From Heterocephalus glaber (taxonomy: Eukaryota > Chordata > Mammalia > Rodentia > Bathyergidae): DNA of 64,000 nucleotides. The position numbers were made by a program, and so were the translations under genes. Where the stretch lies: contig NW_004624732.1 of NCBI RefSeq assembly GCF_000247695.1, positions 44,906,101-44,970,100 on the forward strand, given 5' to 3'. Below the pieces are notes generated by a model. It was not told the origin of the DNA. It did not search any database and worked only from the letters and a program-made list of their open reading frames with translations. Positions 48,641 through 61,271 of the stretch are shown here, piece by piece. The first letter of the stretch is position 1, and each line of letters begins with the position of its first letter.

Positions 48641-50750
48641 TTTACTTTCAAAGATACTTTTAATAATTAATATTGAGATAAATCACGGGAGATGAACTCA
48701 AGTCTCATCCATGAGCATTTGCGAAATTAGTAAATTTGATAAACATTATATTAATTTTCTTCAGAATGACTTTAGGGTACACAAAGTTCCAATTTGTAAA
48801 TAGTAAGAACCCAAAGGCTAAAGATGGGTAATGCAATAATTGCAATCTTCTGTAGATTCACTGGTACTATCCGCCTCTCTATTGCTTTTATGATATATAG
48901 GTATATATATTTTGTGTTCTTTGCTAAGCAGCATCAGTTCCACACTCATGACATTCTTTTGGTCCTGTGCATAGCTTTTGTACATACTACTACTCTTCTG
49001 TGTATTTTTAAAGATAACAGGAAAATTTTCTCCCATTTCCAGTTAAGCACTACATATCTAATATCCTGTCTACTGTGGTTTTACAACTTTAACACTATAA
49101 CTACATAATTAAATTTTTTATTGCCACATATAAGCTGCCCCTCTCTCCTTCCACAAAACAGACTTATTCCAATGGGACAAGGTGCTGAGAAAGTAAGCAC
49201 TCTCCCTCCATACTTAGAAATTATCATAAATAGACAAACTCCTGAAAATATCCATTTCTATTACCACTAGGCAGCATTCCAAGCAAGGGATGTTGATCCT
49301 GGGTTTCTGTTCCATTGATAAAGGGGATATGCCATTTTATTCCAGCCCAGAGCTGTCCAACGTGCTCTTGTAAGGCAGTTTCCATGTTGAGTGAATAAAG
49401 ATCATTGTTTCCTTTATAATGAGCCTCCCCTCCTTTGGCTGTCTGTGAAAGGCTGCCACCGCACTGGCTAAGAAATGGCCCTGTTGTTTGTCCTGTTCAG
49501 CCGCCAAGTGTCTGCCAAGCACAGTGCGGTAACGGGAATGATTTTCTTAGCCATCATTACATGACTGGCACGTGAATAATTTTGCCCACCAGGTCATCAT
49601 GTCACATCAGCCACGGAAACTCAGCTCAATCACATGTAAAAACTCTATTGCTCCCACAGAACAATAACTTCTACAAGGGAAACAAAGAAAATATTTCTAC
49701 TCCCCTCAGTCCCTGTATCTTGATGATGCTGGCTTCAGAATCCTAGTTAAGGAAAGCCAATAAAATGCATCACATAAGTTTATATTATAAATTAGAATAT
49801 AGATGTTCTCAAGTGGTGCATGCACTTTATACCTGTTTCTGCCTGGCATGGTCAAACTAAGGAGCTAGACATGAATACTAGATCCACTTCACTAGTATTT
49901 ATTGCTCCAAATCCAATCTATATTAGTAAGTCAACCCTGTATCAAAGAAGAAGACAGCAGTATTTATGATTATTAGTACAATATTGAGTCATCCTGAACC
50001 AATTACTGATCCAATTACTGTGTCATTATTATCTTGTGAATAGGGCTTGATTTATCTGTGATAAATATGATGCAATTAAACCACCTTTTTACATAATAAA
50101 ACACTGCAGGTGTTTATTCTTAAGAGTTCATAGATACCAACAACCAATACATTTAATTAAAAAATTCTTGATATAAGTGTAGATTTCATTACATTCTTCT
50201 TAATTTAATGTATATTTAAAGTACATTTTATTGATACATAAGATTGTATAATCTTCTGTCCAGCTATTATTTAAAACTATACTAATAAACCAAACAAAAA
50301 TTAGCATGGTTGTTTAATATTCTGATGAAAAATGTCATTGCTTTAAGACATATAAGCATAAACTAAATTAAGAATAAAGTTTTGAAAGTATATATATTAC
50401 AAAAAGTTTGGTAACTGCAGAAATTGCATGTATGCAAACTTTAAAACAAATTTTGTCATTAAATATTTAAATATACTGTTATTTAAAACACCACGTTGTA
50501 AGAAATGTGAGCATTATTAACTATATAATCATCATCAAAAGCAAAATAATGAAATACAGAACAAATTTAAAGTTAGCATATTTATAGTATCAAAGATAAC
50601 CCAAGAAATTGCTTCATTTCTTGATATGTCTTCTCTTCACATTCTTTACCTCCAAATTTAAAATCCACATCACAGTTAGAAGACTAGAAAGAAAAAAATG
50701 ATCAATACCAGGATTATAATTTTTAAATTTTTATAAAAATATCTTTAATT
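48641..50750. other. Gene-free stretch with a candidate conserved block
   Basis: No gene recognised. Opposite-strand frames at 48824-49108 and 48818-49036 are chance. The block at 49380-49640 is listed separately. 50090-50600 is very AT-rich. Confidence 0.5.
49380..49640. promoter_or_regulatory. Candidate conserved noncoding element
   Basis: This block stands out from its AT-rich surroundings by higher complexity and by kept CpG sites, with no repeat signature I recognise. It includes a CACGTG E-box (49569-49574), TAAT core motifs and GCACAGTGCGGTAACGGGAA. The impression is of constrained regulatory DNA, but only cross-species alignment could show that. Confidence 0.3.
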
Positions 50751-50852
50751 GGGCTGGGGATTTAGCTCAGTGGTTCTGGTGCCTGCCTTGTAACCACAAG
50801 GTCCCGAGTTCAATCCCCAGTACCAAAAACCAAAAAACAAAACCCAAAAAAA
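50751..50852 (+). mobile_element. ID SINE
   Basis: GGGCTGGGGATTTAGCTCAG, TGGTTCTGGTGCCTGCC, B box GAGTTCAATCCCCAGTACC and an A-rich tail with C interruptions. It is among the best-preserved copies here. Flanks are too AT-rich to define a target-site duplication. Confidence 0.93.
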
Positions 50853-53779
50853 ATTTTTTTAAATTACAACAATCTACTCAATCATTATTATATTTCAAAG
50901 CACTGAATTCAAGTTAAGTTGCAGGTGTTTTTTGTAGTAATAATATTGACTAGTCAACTTACTAAGACTTTAATTTAAATTAAACAAGTAATTTTATGAT
51001 CTTATTTTTAAAAATTCAATTAAAAAAATACATTCCAATTCAAAGCTACCCTGATATGTTCAAATTATTATCAAATGGGCCTGATATACTATTTCTATTC
51101 TAGGTTTTTATTGATACCTTTTGAGGAAAGTAAACAATATAAATTGTAGTCTATTGATAAGACTATTAGTAGTTTTAAAAATTCCAGCAATAAAACAGTA
51201 ATCACCACCACTTTTCATAAGATTTTTATAGGTATGGTTATAGAACATGAATCAGCATTTATTGTCTGTATTATTACAATTATCCAAAGATTTAAAAGTG
51301 GATGATAACATACAGCTTTCATCATACACCGTGATGTTGGTCTCTCTAGGTAATTAAAAAATTGTTTTTCTTTAAGGCTGTAAATGGAAAAATTACACTT
51401 TTCATTTGTTCTCTCTCTCTCTCTCCCTCCCTCCCTCCCTCCCTCCATCTCTCTTCTTTTTAAAGAATAGTTTGAAATAGGAGGGAAAGAGAGGGAAAAA
51501 GTTTTGTTTTTACTGTTGGTATTTCAATAATTGCAGATGTGCTCTTGTAGAAATCAATTGATAATTCTGAACACCTACCATCAATATCCAATTTTCTCAA
51601 TATTTTTAAAAGACAAGAATAAACTCCAATAAATTTCAAGCAGATTAACAAAAATGCACTGTTTTTTCTTCCACATTGTGTATAGCAGGGGTGGGGCAAA
51701 GAGTCTGTTAGATTTGGCATAAAGATTAAAATAAATATTTTTTTGTTGCCACAGAGTAAAATTTACTCCTGTAACCACAGAAATTCACAGAAATTAAGAG
51801 CTTGTAAAAAATTAAATATGGCTACTAGATTTCAGACAATATTTAATTTAAATTAAGTTAAAATAATAGCAATAACACTAAGAATAAAATAATGAACTAC
51901 AATTAATTGTATTTACCATAAGTGATTTAGATTTGAAACACCTACTCTCTGCACTGATAAAATAAAACCTGCATCCTGCAGAAGCTAAAGTAAGTTAAAT
52001 GAAGATGCTTTTAACAAAGTTATTACTTAAGCAATGACAGGTTTACAGATTTTAGCACCACTGGGTTTTCACAGGAGCTACAGCAAGTGCTAAAATAACA
52101 CACACCTTCAGGTTCATTAAATTCACCAGTGTGATGGAATAACTGATATTTTGCTATATTACTATAGTGCTTCCAAGAACCATCTATAAATAAGATACTC
52201 TAATAACAAGTGTTTGTGCTGGTAAAACAATGAAATAATTCTTCTGAGGTTTATCTGCAAGGGAAAAATTATTTTTAAGGAATACTGTTAGCATAGTTAT
52301 GTCTGGTAATTTGAATTCCTTTGGAGGCACATATGTATTTATTTACCTAAAATAGGTATTTTCTGTAAAAGGTTTTACCATGAGGCTGCACTCAGAAGGA
52401 AACTTGTAAAAAGGTGATATATATTAAGTGGAAATAAACTGAATCTTGCCCCCAAATATTTACTTTATTATCTGATGTTTACTAGGATATTTATGGAGGC
52501 TGTTTTATTTAAAGAACTTATAAAATTCCAATAACCGCCAGAAACAGCAGCATCTCTGATAAATCCTTTACTGTGGTCAGCTGTGAGATGAGCCAAAAGC
52601 ATAAATAGTGGGTTTCTATAAATCAATGGGATCTGGCCTTTGGAGGCCTAGAAGACATATGGACCGTAATAGAGTATCTCAGGTTGTCTCATGAGTGATT
52701 CCATCTGGATGGAGTCTTGGTGTTATTCACAGCCTACTTCTCCCCTAAAACACCTTCAATCTTATCCACAGCCTCCATCTCAAATGTCAGACCACCTGGG
52801 ATATGCAGCTGTCATGCTGAAAGGGGAGCTGCCTGGGACCGGCCCTGGCCTGCTCATCAAAAAGATACTGTCACTACCCAGCAAGCATTGCTAGGTGCAC
52901 AGGGTGACGGCAAGAGAGATGCACCTGGCTCTGGATTTGAGGGATGAAGAAAAAATAAAGAACGTAGATGGAACTATGTATATCATCAAAACAGACTTGC
53001 CTCTGCTGTGTTATTCTCTCCATCAACATATTTACATCTTCCCTGTCAATACTTGTGCAGAGATCAATATATCCTGATTATGAATAAATAAAAATGTGTA
53101 ATATTCCTTGTGCAAATAAATTCTGTATCTTTCATATCATTACCACTTTTTGATATATGTTCTTTTACATTGGTGCTACATTTTCTATTATTAAACAAAT
53201 TTAGTTTGAGTAGTACCTGCCCTGTAAGAGAAAATTTCTTCATCATAATCAGGCTTGTTAGTTTCTTTCCTCTTCTCTTCTGCTTACTTACTTATCTTCC
53301 TCAATGTATGTGCATGTTTGTGGCTCTGGTCGTTTGGGAAATAGTAAGATCCTATTATGGATAGTCATTTTACTGTGAGAAGTAAATAACAATAATTGAA
53401 ATCACCTACTATTTAGTGTTTCCTTGCAAATTCCTATTGCAAGTTAAATAAATTACACTCTTTCTCCTTAGAGATTGGGTTATGATTCTGTGATTTTGAA
53501 GGTTTTTCCCTGGAGTATTGAAGTTCTCTTAATGTCACTGAAAATAATCTAGGTCAATTACAACCACAGTGATTTCTACATGACAGCAGACACCTTCCCT
53601 AGCTTATTTGCCTGTATGTATTTTTCCTTCAATCAATGGTTCTTGGTACTGTAAAATATTGATGAAATGATTGATTACATTTATATTTTTCTATTTTCCT
53701 GTGTAGAAGAAGTTGTCTTCATGGATAATCAAAATCCAATGTGAACCTTTATTTGTCTTAAAATTTCCCTTCCCTAAAA
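50853..53779. other. Gene-free stretch
   Basis: No gene recognised. 52690-52960 is more GC-rich and holds two overlapping plus-strand frames (52691-52894 and 52717-52947) that could be part of an old pseudogene, but I recognise no protein. 50853-52300 is AT-rich. Confidence 0.45.
51411..51455 (+). repeat. (CT)n(CCCT)n microsatellite
   Basis: About seven CT units pass into five CCCT units, then CATCTCTCTTC. It is a pure polypyrimidine tract of over 40 bases. Confidence 0.95.
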
Positions 53780-53925
53780 TTCTTGTCCATGCACCCTTGG
53801 TACATTCTTTTTACTCCATATATAGTTTCTTTTCTAATATAATGATCTGCTTAATTATTGTTTTCACCCTTCCTGTCTAAAATTTAAATTTCTTGACCCA
53901 ACAGACTTAAAGATAAGCTCTGATA
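53780..53925 (+). repeat. L2-type fragment (low confidence)
   Basis: A pyrimidine-rich stretch followed by ATCTGCTTAATTATTGTTTT, CACCCTTCCTGTCTAAAATT and TAAATTTCTTGACC resembles the L2 3' region (GTTTATTTGTCTGTCTCC, CTAGAATGTAAGCTCC). Confidence 0.4.
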
Positions 53926-54004
53926 GTTAAATAAGTTATTAGTGGTTGGTCATCTGGTTTTTAGGACAATGAATTATAATTTTTTTCAGTGAAGGTAAAA
54001 GATC

Positions 54005-54110
54005 ATAATGGTTACAAGCACAGATGTTGAAGACTGATAGGGAGAGGTTCAAGTACAAGTGTATAAAGCACACAGAGCCACACATAACATCTAGCCCAGT
54101 GCAGCCATGG
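54005..54110 (+). repeat. MIR SINE remnant, plus strand
   Basis: TAATGGTTACAAGCACAGAT, then GAGAGGTTCAAGTACAAGTG, parallel the MIR 5' part (AGTGGTTAAGAGCACGGACT, GCCTGGGTTCGAATCC). The 3' end is approximate. Confidence 0.5.
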
Positions 54111-54149
54111 AAATGGTCTACAACCTTGACTTTTTCTGTGCATCAAATA

Positions 54150-54268
54150 TCATCATCCCTACTTAAAAGAAAAAAAAGCCACAGAAAAGTTAAGTAATTT
54201 AATGAATGTCATCTTAGCTGTGAGATAGGGTTTGAATCAAGATTAATCTCATTCAAATGTCTTTATAT
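54150..54268 (-). repeat. MIR SINE remnant, minus strand
   Basis: ACAGAAAAGTTAAGTAATTT, then TTAGCTGTGAGATAGGGTTT and GAATCAAGATTAATC parallel reverse MIR (CAGAGAGGTTAAGTAACTT, AGCTAGTAAGTGGCAGAGC, GGGATTCGAACCC). Confidence 0.6.
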
Positions 54269-54984
54269 TTTCTCTCTCAGTTGCTCAGAATCCAGCCTTG
54301 AGGCCTGCTTTTGTTACTTCACATTCCTTCTACGATTGATCAAGAAGGTCGACAGTATACACTTCAAAACAGGTTCAGAATCTGACTGCTTTTCTCCCCC
54401 TCCACTTTTGCAAGTCTGGTCTCAGCCTCCATCACTTTTTGCCTGGAATTTTCTATTGGCCTGTTAGCCGTTCATTCTACTTCAATTCTTGCCCCCCAAA
54501 GTCTTCTCTCAACATAGAGCCCAAGTAATCTTTGATAAGAACTATTGCGCATTTTTTCTGCTGAAAAATTCATACAGAATCACAGTTTCTCTATGAACAA
54601 GTACCTTCCAATGGCCAAACAAATCTTACATCAAAAGTCAACAAACTATGTCCTGCATGCTAAATTAGCCCTCTACTACTTCTTAATAGTTTATGAGCTA
54701 AGAGGTCATTACATTTTTAAATTATAAAAAGTAATTTATAAATGTAGGCTTGTGAAAATTATGTAGAGTTTAACTTTCAGGGTCCATAAATAAAGCTAAT
54801 GGGATATAGCTGTTCACATATATTTATACATTAGCTATGGCTACTTTTACACTCTCCAGGCAAAATTGAGTAGTTCTAGCAGGGAATTTGTGGGTTACAA
54901 AGCCTTAAGTACTTAATATTGTGTTCTTTACAGAAAAGTGTGCTGAATTTTGACCCAAAATATTTGGTCTCTCTTACTTCTATG

Positions 54985-55290
54985 TCCTCACTCTGCTGTG
55001 GCTGCCCTGGCATTCCTGCTCCTCCTTCGGGCATTTGCAAAAGTTGGTTTTCTCCCCAGAGGACCCTCTTCCCAGATTTCTTCTTTGCTAATTATTTTGA
55101 CCTTTTTCAAATGTCACCTGTTGAATAAGGTCACATATAAGGAGCATCCTATTTAATTCCATAAAATACAACTTACATTTTGTAGTCTCATTCCCATTTA
55201 ACTCCTTCTTTTCTTCCTTTTGTTTTCAAAGCTCGCATAACCTAACAGATCACATAATTTGTTTAATTATTGTTTATTTTAAAATTTTCT
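54985..55290 (+). repeat. LINE-2 3' fragment
   Basis: GCATTCCTGCTCCTCCTTCG, a TTTTCAAATGTCACCTG block, a pyrimidine-rich stretch, then ACAGATCACATAATTTGTTT and AATTATTGTTTATTT follow the L2 3' order (CCTTCCCTGACC, TAGCACTTATCACA, GTTTATTTGTTTATTG). An open frame at 54950-55156 is incidental. Confidence 0.55.
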
Positions 55291-55307
55291 ATGGTATAGT
55301 TAATGGT

Positions 55308-55632
55308 GGTTGTCAACTTGATTGTCTTGAAGTTATTCATCGATTAGTAAAGAACACTTCTGGGTATGTCTTGGTGGGTCATGGGGGTGCAGGCCTGGGG
55401 ACAATATTTGATCCCTGGCCCCTTTCTGTCTCTTTTCATCTGTGCTCTGCTTCCAAGCCACCATAAAATGAATAGTTTTATTCCACCACACTCATCAGCC
55501 TTGATGTTCCTACCTTGATGTCAACAGACCATGAACCCAACCTCTGAAACCATGAGCCAAATAAACCATTTCCTTCTTAAATAAGTTGTGTATGTCAGGT
55601 GTTTGGTCCCAGTGGGAAAGCTGACCAATGCA
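55308..55632 (+). mobile_element. ERVL/MaLR-class solo LTR
   Basis: The start TGGTGGTTGTCAACTTGATTG and ACACTTCTGGGTATGTCTTG resemble the ERVL-type LTR head. The end has AACCATGAGCCAAATAAACC, TTTCCTTCTTAAATAAGTTG and GTCAGGTGTTTGGTCCC, then TGACCAATGCA, close to the MaLR-type 3' end used elsewhere in this window. I leave the subfamily open. Confidence 0.7.
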
Positions 55633-56190
55633 TTTTATCTTTTGTAGCTGTGAAGCAGATTCACTCTGTACTGTTTACTACTTCAGCCCAATACATCTTG
55701 AGCTGAAACTTCTAAAACTGGCATGAATCCTGTGAGATAGAACATGCACACATGTTGAGGAGAGGAACTATTACTCATGGACTGGTAACAAAAGGTAATA
55801 GAGGCCTAGAATTCATGAAAAGCTGGTCTTTTAAGTCTTGTGAAAGCTTTACAGGGTAAATGGAATATTGCCTGCTTGTTTCCAACACCATAGTGCAGCT
55901 GAGTGACCCCAAAAGCATCACTCATTTTATACCTCTGGGGAAATAGGCTATATTGGGCTAAAACATTGAAGGACACGAAGGACCAGAACACAACCTCTGC
56001 AAATTGGAACAGAAACAAGCTGCCTTTACCTCGGGATACTATATCAGCACATTCGATATAGTAATTCTGGAGAACTACAGATAAGAAAAGGAGAATTGCA
56101 TTTGCCCAAGGCATTCAGATATCTGTTTCAAATCTGCTAGAATATAAACAGCACAATGGTAAAGATTTTTGTCTGCTTAGTTCAGTGATA
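55633..56190. other. Gene-free stretch
   Basis: No repeat or gene recognised. A 102-codon minus frame at 55806-56114 has no match I know. Confidence 0.5.
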
Positions 56191-56574
56191 TGTTAGTCAT
56201 CTTTTCACTGCTGTGACCAAATACCTGGGGCAAAACAACATAAAGGAGGAAAGGCTTACTTTGGCTCCTGGTTTCAGTCACGATTGGTAGGCTCCATTAC
56301 TTTTAGGCCTGTAGTAAGACAGAAACCTGGCAGAAGAAGGAAAGCTGCTCACCACATGGCAGCTCAGAAGTGGGAAAAAAGGGAAATTGTCATAGAGGAA
56401 GGACCTAGGGAGAGATAAGTGCCCAACGCCATCTTCCTGTGATACAATCCCTTCAATTACTTCCTACCTTCTGTTTCCATGACCCTCCAATAATGCCATC
56501 AAGTTATGATCTCAATGAATTCATCCGCAGAAGAAGTTGGTGTTCCTCAAGATCCAATGAACTTCCAAAAGTTA

Positions 56575-56859
56575 TGTTCCCTTCAAAACTTATGTTCCAT
56601 CCAAAAAAATCTAAAACTTAAGTTCCAAAAATCCAAAGTCCAAAACTTATCCAAAAAAATCTAAAATCCAAAACTTACGTTCCATTCAAAACTTATGTTC
56701 CACTGGGCTGGGGATTTAGCTCAGCAGTTTCGCCGCCTGCTGTGTAAGCACAAGAACTGGAGTTCGATCCCTGGTACTATAAAAAAAAACCCCCAAAACA
56801 ACAAAAAACAAACTTATGTTCCATCCAAAACTTATGTTCCATCTTGGAACATAAGTTTT
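56575..56859 (+). repeat. Minisatellite of CAAAACTTATGTTCCAT units with terminal inverted copy
   Basis: About seven variant direct copies of AAAACTTATGTTCCA lie at 56585, 56613, 56640, 56669, 56688, 56810 and 56827. The last is followed after TCT by a perfect inverted copy, TGGAACATAAGTTTT (56845-56859), making a hairpin of 15-bp arms and a 3-nt loop. The inverted copy is part of the LTR itself. Confidence 0.85.
56705..56809 (+). mobile_element. ID SINE inside the minisatellite
   Basis: GGGCTGGGGATTTAGCTCAG, CAGTTTCGCCGCCTGCTG, B box GAGTTCGATCCCTGGTACT and an A-rich tail with C-runs. Flanks AAACTTATGTTCCA at 56689-56702 and 56810-56823 look like a target-site duplication, though the local repeat unit is the same sequence and cannot be distinguished from one. 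Confidence 0.93.
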
Positions 56860-56889
56860 GAGGGGACATTTTGGATTTAAACCACAACA

Positions 56890-59800
56890 AGTGATATATT
56901 CCAAATCCAATCTATTTCCCTTGAACACAATTGCACTCAATAAATATTTGTTCACTGTTGAATGTATTAATATATTGATATAAGTAAAAAAGATATATAA
57001 ATATTTAAATTCTGGCACCTGACTAGAGCTGTTGTTTTGAAATAACATTTTCTCGAGTTCATTATACACAAAATATACAGTTACTGAGTAAACTGATTAT
57101 GGTATTATTAAGCACCACCCTCACTTTTCCAAGACGAAATCTGTTGGTATTCAATACAAACAGTGGGAAAATTAGAATTTTTAAATATGTGAATATGCCT
57201 AATAATGAATAATTAGTTTGGGGCTATATATAATTAATGTATTTATGGGGGGATAGAGTTTTTTGAAATGCTTAAATAACAAAATATTTTCTTATGAGGC
57301 TATTGAAAACTAATTATGTACTTATAGAATTTTGACAGTATTATAGATACCTGGAATAAAAAAAAATTGATGAATACTGGCTAAATAATATATGACTGAT
57401 AATAAATGAAACTTTTAAAAGCACACTGGGTAATAAAAATGTTTTGCAGAATAACACCTTTCCTTTATTGACACCAGAGACTAAGATTTTAACCTAATGT
57501 TGGCTTAATTGATTTAAAAAAAATGTAGTGCAATGTAAAATAAATTTAAATAAAAATCTCTATTTTTGTATAAATTTAATTCAATTGTCTAAAATCTGTT
57601 AAATATAGCCATGTGTGGTTCAATATAAATATTCACATGCACCTATATTAAAAATGAGTGATAACTGTATAGAAATATGTTTCATAAAGTAACTTGAATA
57701 AACACTTTGAGGAGTCATAGGACAGAAAACAATTCTACTCATGTAATTATTTTCTAAAATTTAAAAACCAAAACAATATAGGCATAATAAATTACTAAAT
57801 GAAAATTTTACCTTAACGTATTTCTACTCATATGTAGTAGAATAAGATTTTGTATTTATACCGATAATTCAGAATTTAAAATCTGCAAATATCACTTAAA
57901 TCACTTCATTAAACATTATTTTTACCACCTTAGTAAATTTTAGTTTATTCTTTTCATTTGAAAGTTAGCTCTGTATGTGGGAATAAGTAAAATGTTTCAG
58001 ACAGGATCTCTTCTAATGTGAATAACAAAGGATATGTCATGTTGCATTTATCCTGTAAAATATTTACCACTTATTTATGGGTTGATAATAATTCAATCTT
58101 ATTGCTATTAAAAGTTCCATTATGAGTGTTCAAATTACCTACAAACAATTAACTGGCATCTTGTATCCATGTCTGAGAGAAAAGGGGGCAGAGGAAGCAG
58201 AGTGAGACATTTAGTGCACTGGACAGGAATGGGAATCTCCGAGAATGAGCTAGAAACTTGAATGCTACAGTACTACAGTTAGTGTGTGTTTCATTTCAGG
58301 CATTATTCAGAATTTGAGTTGACACAATATGTTGTCCTAGATCACTGAGTTTCCAGTTAATGTTGAAAATGTATGATCTGGGGTTTATTTCCATTTAAGA
58401 TTTCTGCCAGTCCTTTAGCTCTGAAGAAAATAAACATGGCCCCAGATTTGGAAAATTGATTCCCCTGGAACTTAAGAATTCTAAAAACAGGTTTTAAGAG
58501 AATAGGTACTAAAAATAATTTTTATGATAACAAGTAGTTGAAAATGGCCATAAAATGTTGATCCCATTCAGTGGTTCAAGATATTTTTGTACAGTTAATA
58601 TAGAAAAGACCATGACCCTATCTCGGAAAGATAAAATTAAGAACTGCAGCACTGCATTCATACTCCTAGCAACACAATTTCATAAATAACCATCCTATGC
58701 CAAGGAAGATAAAGCACCTAGAGCTGGAACTGATTTGGGGAAACTGAATCATGGGATAGGCAACAGGGAGTGCAAGACAAGGAGGTAAGAGAATAATACA
58801 AGGCACACTGTGGAAACACATCCTAAAAACTTAAAGGAAGAGTTGGATCTCGACTTTGAAAAGCTCAGGGGAACTACATTGATTTATAAGGGGAAGGAGT
58901 TAGAAACCAACCCTATGTAGCAATTGCCATGAATTAAAATGATTCCATGGTAAAGAGAAGCTCTGATGCTTAAGGAAGGGTAACTATGTAAGTACTAAGA
59001 ACGTCACCTTTATTATCCAGTAGCTACCCCCAATGCTACTTCCTCCCAGAGCTGCTAAAGTATAAAATACTACGTCTTAATATCTTCTTTACTTATACAT
59101 AATAATCTTACTTTTAAGTATTTCATGCCTTTTCCAGGGAGTTTGTAAGGACGTATTGCTTGTTAGCAGAGATTTTTTTTTAAATTAAGCCAGGGACGGA
59201 ATAATAAGTAGCACTCATTTGCAGAGAATATAGAAGTTGATCTCATAAAATTTCAGAATAAAATGGTGGTATCCAGCATCTGGAGAGAGTAGAGGTGGGA
59301 AAGAAAATGAGGAAAGTTGATCATTGGATACTAAGAGCAAGAAGTTATGATGTGCTGCCCCACACATTAGGAAGACTACAGAAACAGCTATGTCCTGTAT
59401 ATTTCAAAGGCTAGAAGAAATGATTCTGAATGTTTTTGCTATAAAGAAATGATAAAGGTTTGAGGAGATAGACAAATTTAATCTGATTTGAATGCTATCC
59501 AATGTATACATGTCAAAACATCACATTGTATCCCATTAATATGTATAATTTCTATATCTTTAAAGCATTAAAAATTAAGATAACTTTGGCTGCTCCCAAA
59601 AGCTTGTTTGGTAACAATTTCTTTTTTAGTGGATGGACCTCAGGATAAACTCTTTTTATGTACTATGCTGTTTTCTTTTGAGTTTGGAATGTGTGATTGA
59701 TTTGAAGAGATTTAAATTTTTTTCTTTGAGTATGCCTATGCCATTTATTTCTTTTCCCTAAGTGTTTAGTGTTTTCTAGATAAAGAAATATGTCTCATCA

Positions 59801-61110
59801 TCCAAGCTAACATTGCCTTTGGTTTCCTTGTAAAATGTGGTTGACATCAATTACACCAATATACACCTCTTAGTAAAATTTAGCTACTTCTTCCTGTCAT
59901 TATTTACCTCAGTAGGAGGAGAATGTATATGATACTTCTTAAAACATGCTAAAAGGAAAGAAAACACAGCAAGTTATTTTTTAATGTTTGTTTAAAAAAG
60001 GGATCAGTAGAGAATGGAAATTATCTTCTAATCCTTGAGGTCTAAGTATTCCGTGAGAGCTGCTAATCATAATCCTGTCTCCTGATACACTCCAGGGCAC
60101 TAATTTATTTGGAAATCAATCAATTTATTGGTGTTTTATTTATCAATTTCCAAAAATTAACGTCTTTGTTTCCTTATCGTGTTAGCTGGTCCTAACATTT
60201 ATATGGAATAATGTAGATGACAGAATGATGAAATTAATATAGAGTTAAAAAATTCAAGACAAATTTAGAAATTATAAAAATTGAGTAATATTCTGAAGGT
60301 GCCAAAAATTCATAGTAAGGAGCCATTGTTAAAATTCACAATGTAGTTATTAATTTGTGATGTTTTTAGTACTGCCGTAAGTTTCCATTTCACTAAAGTT
60401 TCCTATTCCAAGGACCTTTCTTGACACATTTTATCTATTGTACTTTTACATATTCTAATTTCTCCTATGTAAATTTTGATATTAGACAAGTTAAAAATGT
60501 CTTTGTCTCTTATATTATCATTGTGTAGATTTTAAATTTATAATTAATTTCAACATTTAGTTATCTCTACTTTCTAAGTATGAGTGATATAGAATGTTAT
60601 TTGTATTTATATTAAAAAAATAAGTTGTTTCAGAAAAAAATGCATCCTTACTTTCTTGTATTGAGCTAATAAAATACTATGTACTTTGAAAAATGGAAGA
60701 CTATTTGTCATAAGGATGTGACAAATGTAGACAGGTAAGAATTTACATACACACATATACACAGTAGCTCTGTATTTATCATAACATTTGCATATAAAAA
60801 CATCTTCACAACTATTTAATATTTACTCTATCATTGACTACGTATGATATTATGGGTTTTTTCATCAAATGCATATTCCATTTCTCAGCTCCTGATTATC
60901 TGATACTTTGAAAAGCCAATGTGAACTATCCTGGGATAAAATTTGAACTTAAAATTTAATGATGGATTTCATATACTTGGCCTTTAATAGGTCTGATTTG
61001 TTTTTATACATTCAAGTAATAAAATTGGTAAAGATAACAATAGTGCATGTATTATGTTCATATGCATTATGTTCAGTTATAGTGTAATATTTTTAAAATG
61101 TGCATGAACT
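56890..61110. other. Gene-free AT-rich stretch
   Basis: No gene recognised in about 4.2 kb. Around 59495-59560 (GTATACATGTCAAAACATCA, then CATTGTATCCCATTAATATG) there is a weak L1M-type 3'-end resemblance. The rest is unassigned. Confidence 0.55.
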
Positions 61111-61114
61111 ATTT

Positions 61115-61190
61115 AATACCACATTTGGCCCATGATAGGTGTTCCATAAATGGTTATTGTAGTATGGTGATGATGATGATGATGATGATT
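61115..61190 (+). repeat. MIR-type tail plus (GAT)n
   Basis: TTTGGCCCATGATAGGTGTT and CCATAAATGGTTATTG match the MIR/L2 tail (CCTGGCACATAGTAGGTGCT, CAATAAATGTTGGTTG). It is followed directly by seven GAT units ending at 61189, a common place for microsatellite birth. Confidence 0.65.
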
Positions 61191-61271
61191 AAATGGAGTC
61201 AGGTGTTAATTCATGATTAATAGTTAAAATAATTTATAGCAATGAAATATCAAAAAGTATTTGTATTGGTC

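Larger units (their letters stand above)
56191..56889 (-). mobile_element. MaLR-type solo LTR, expanded by minisatellite and ID insertion
   Basis: In reverse orientation the LTR 3' end lies at 56191 (TGTTAGTCATCTTTTCACTG, then CTGTGACCAAATACCTGGGG), followed by GGAAAGGCTTACTTTGGCTC and AAAGCTGCTCACCACATGGC. The 5' end is at 56889 (TTGAGGGGACATTTTGG, then AAACCACAACA). The 56575-56859 segment is a local minisatellite, and an ID element sits at 56705-56809, so the LTR is longer than its relatives at 20212 and 61272. Confidence 0.85.
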
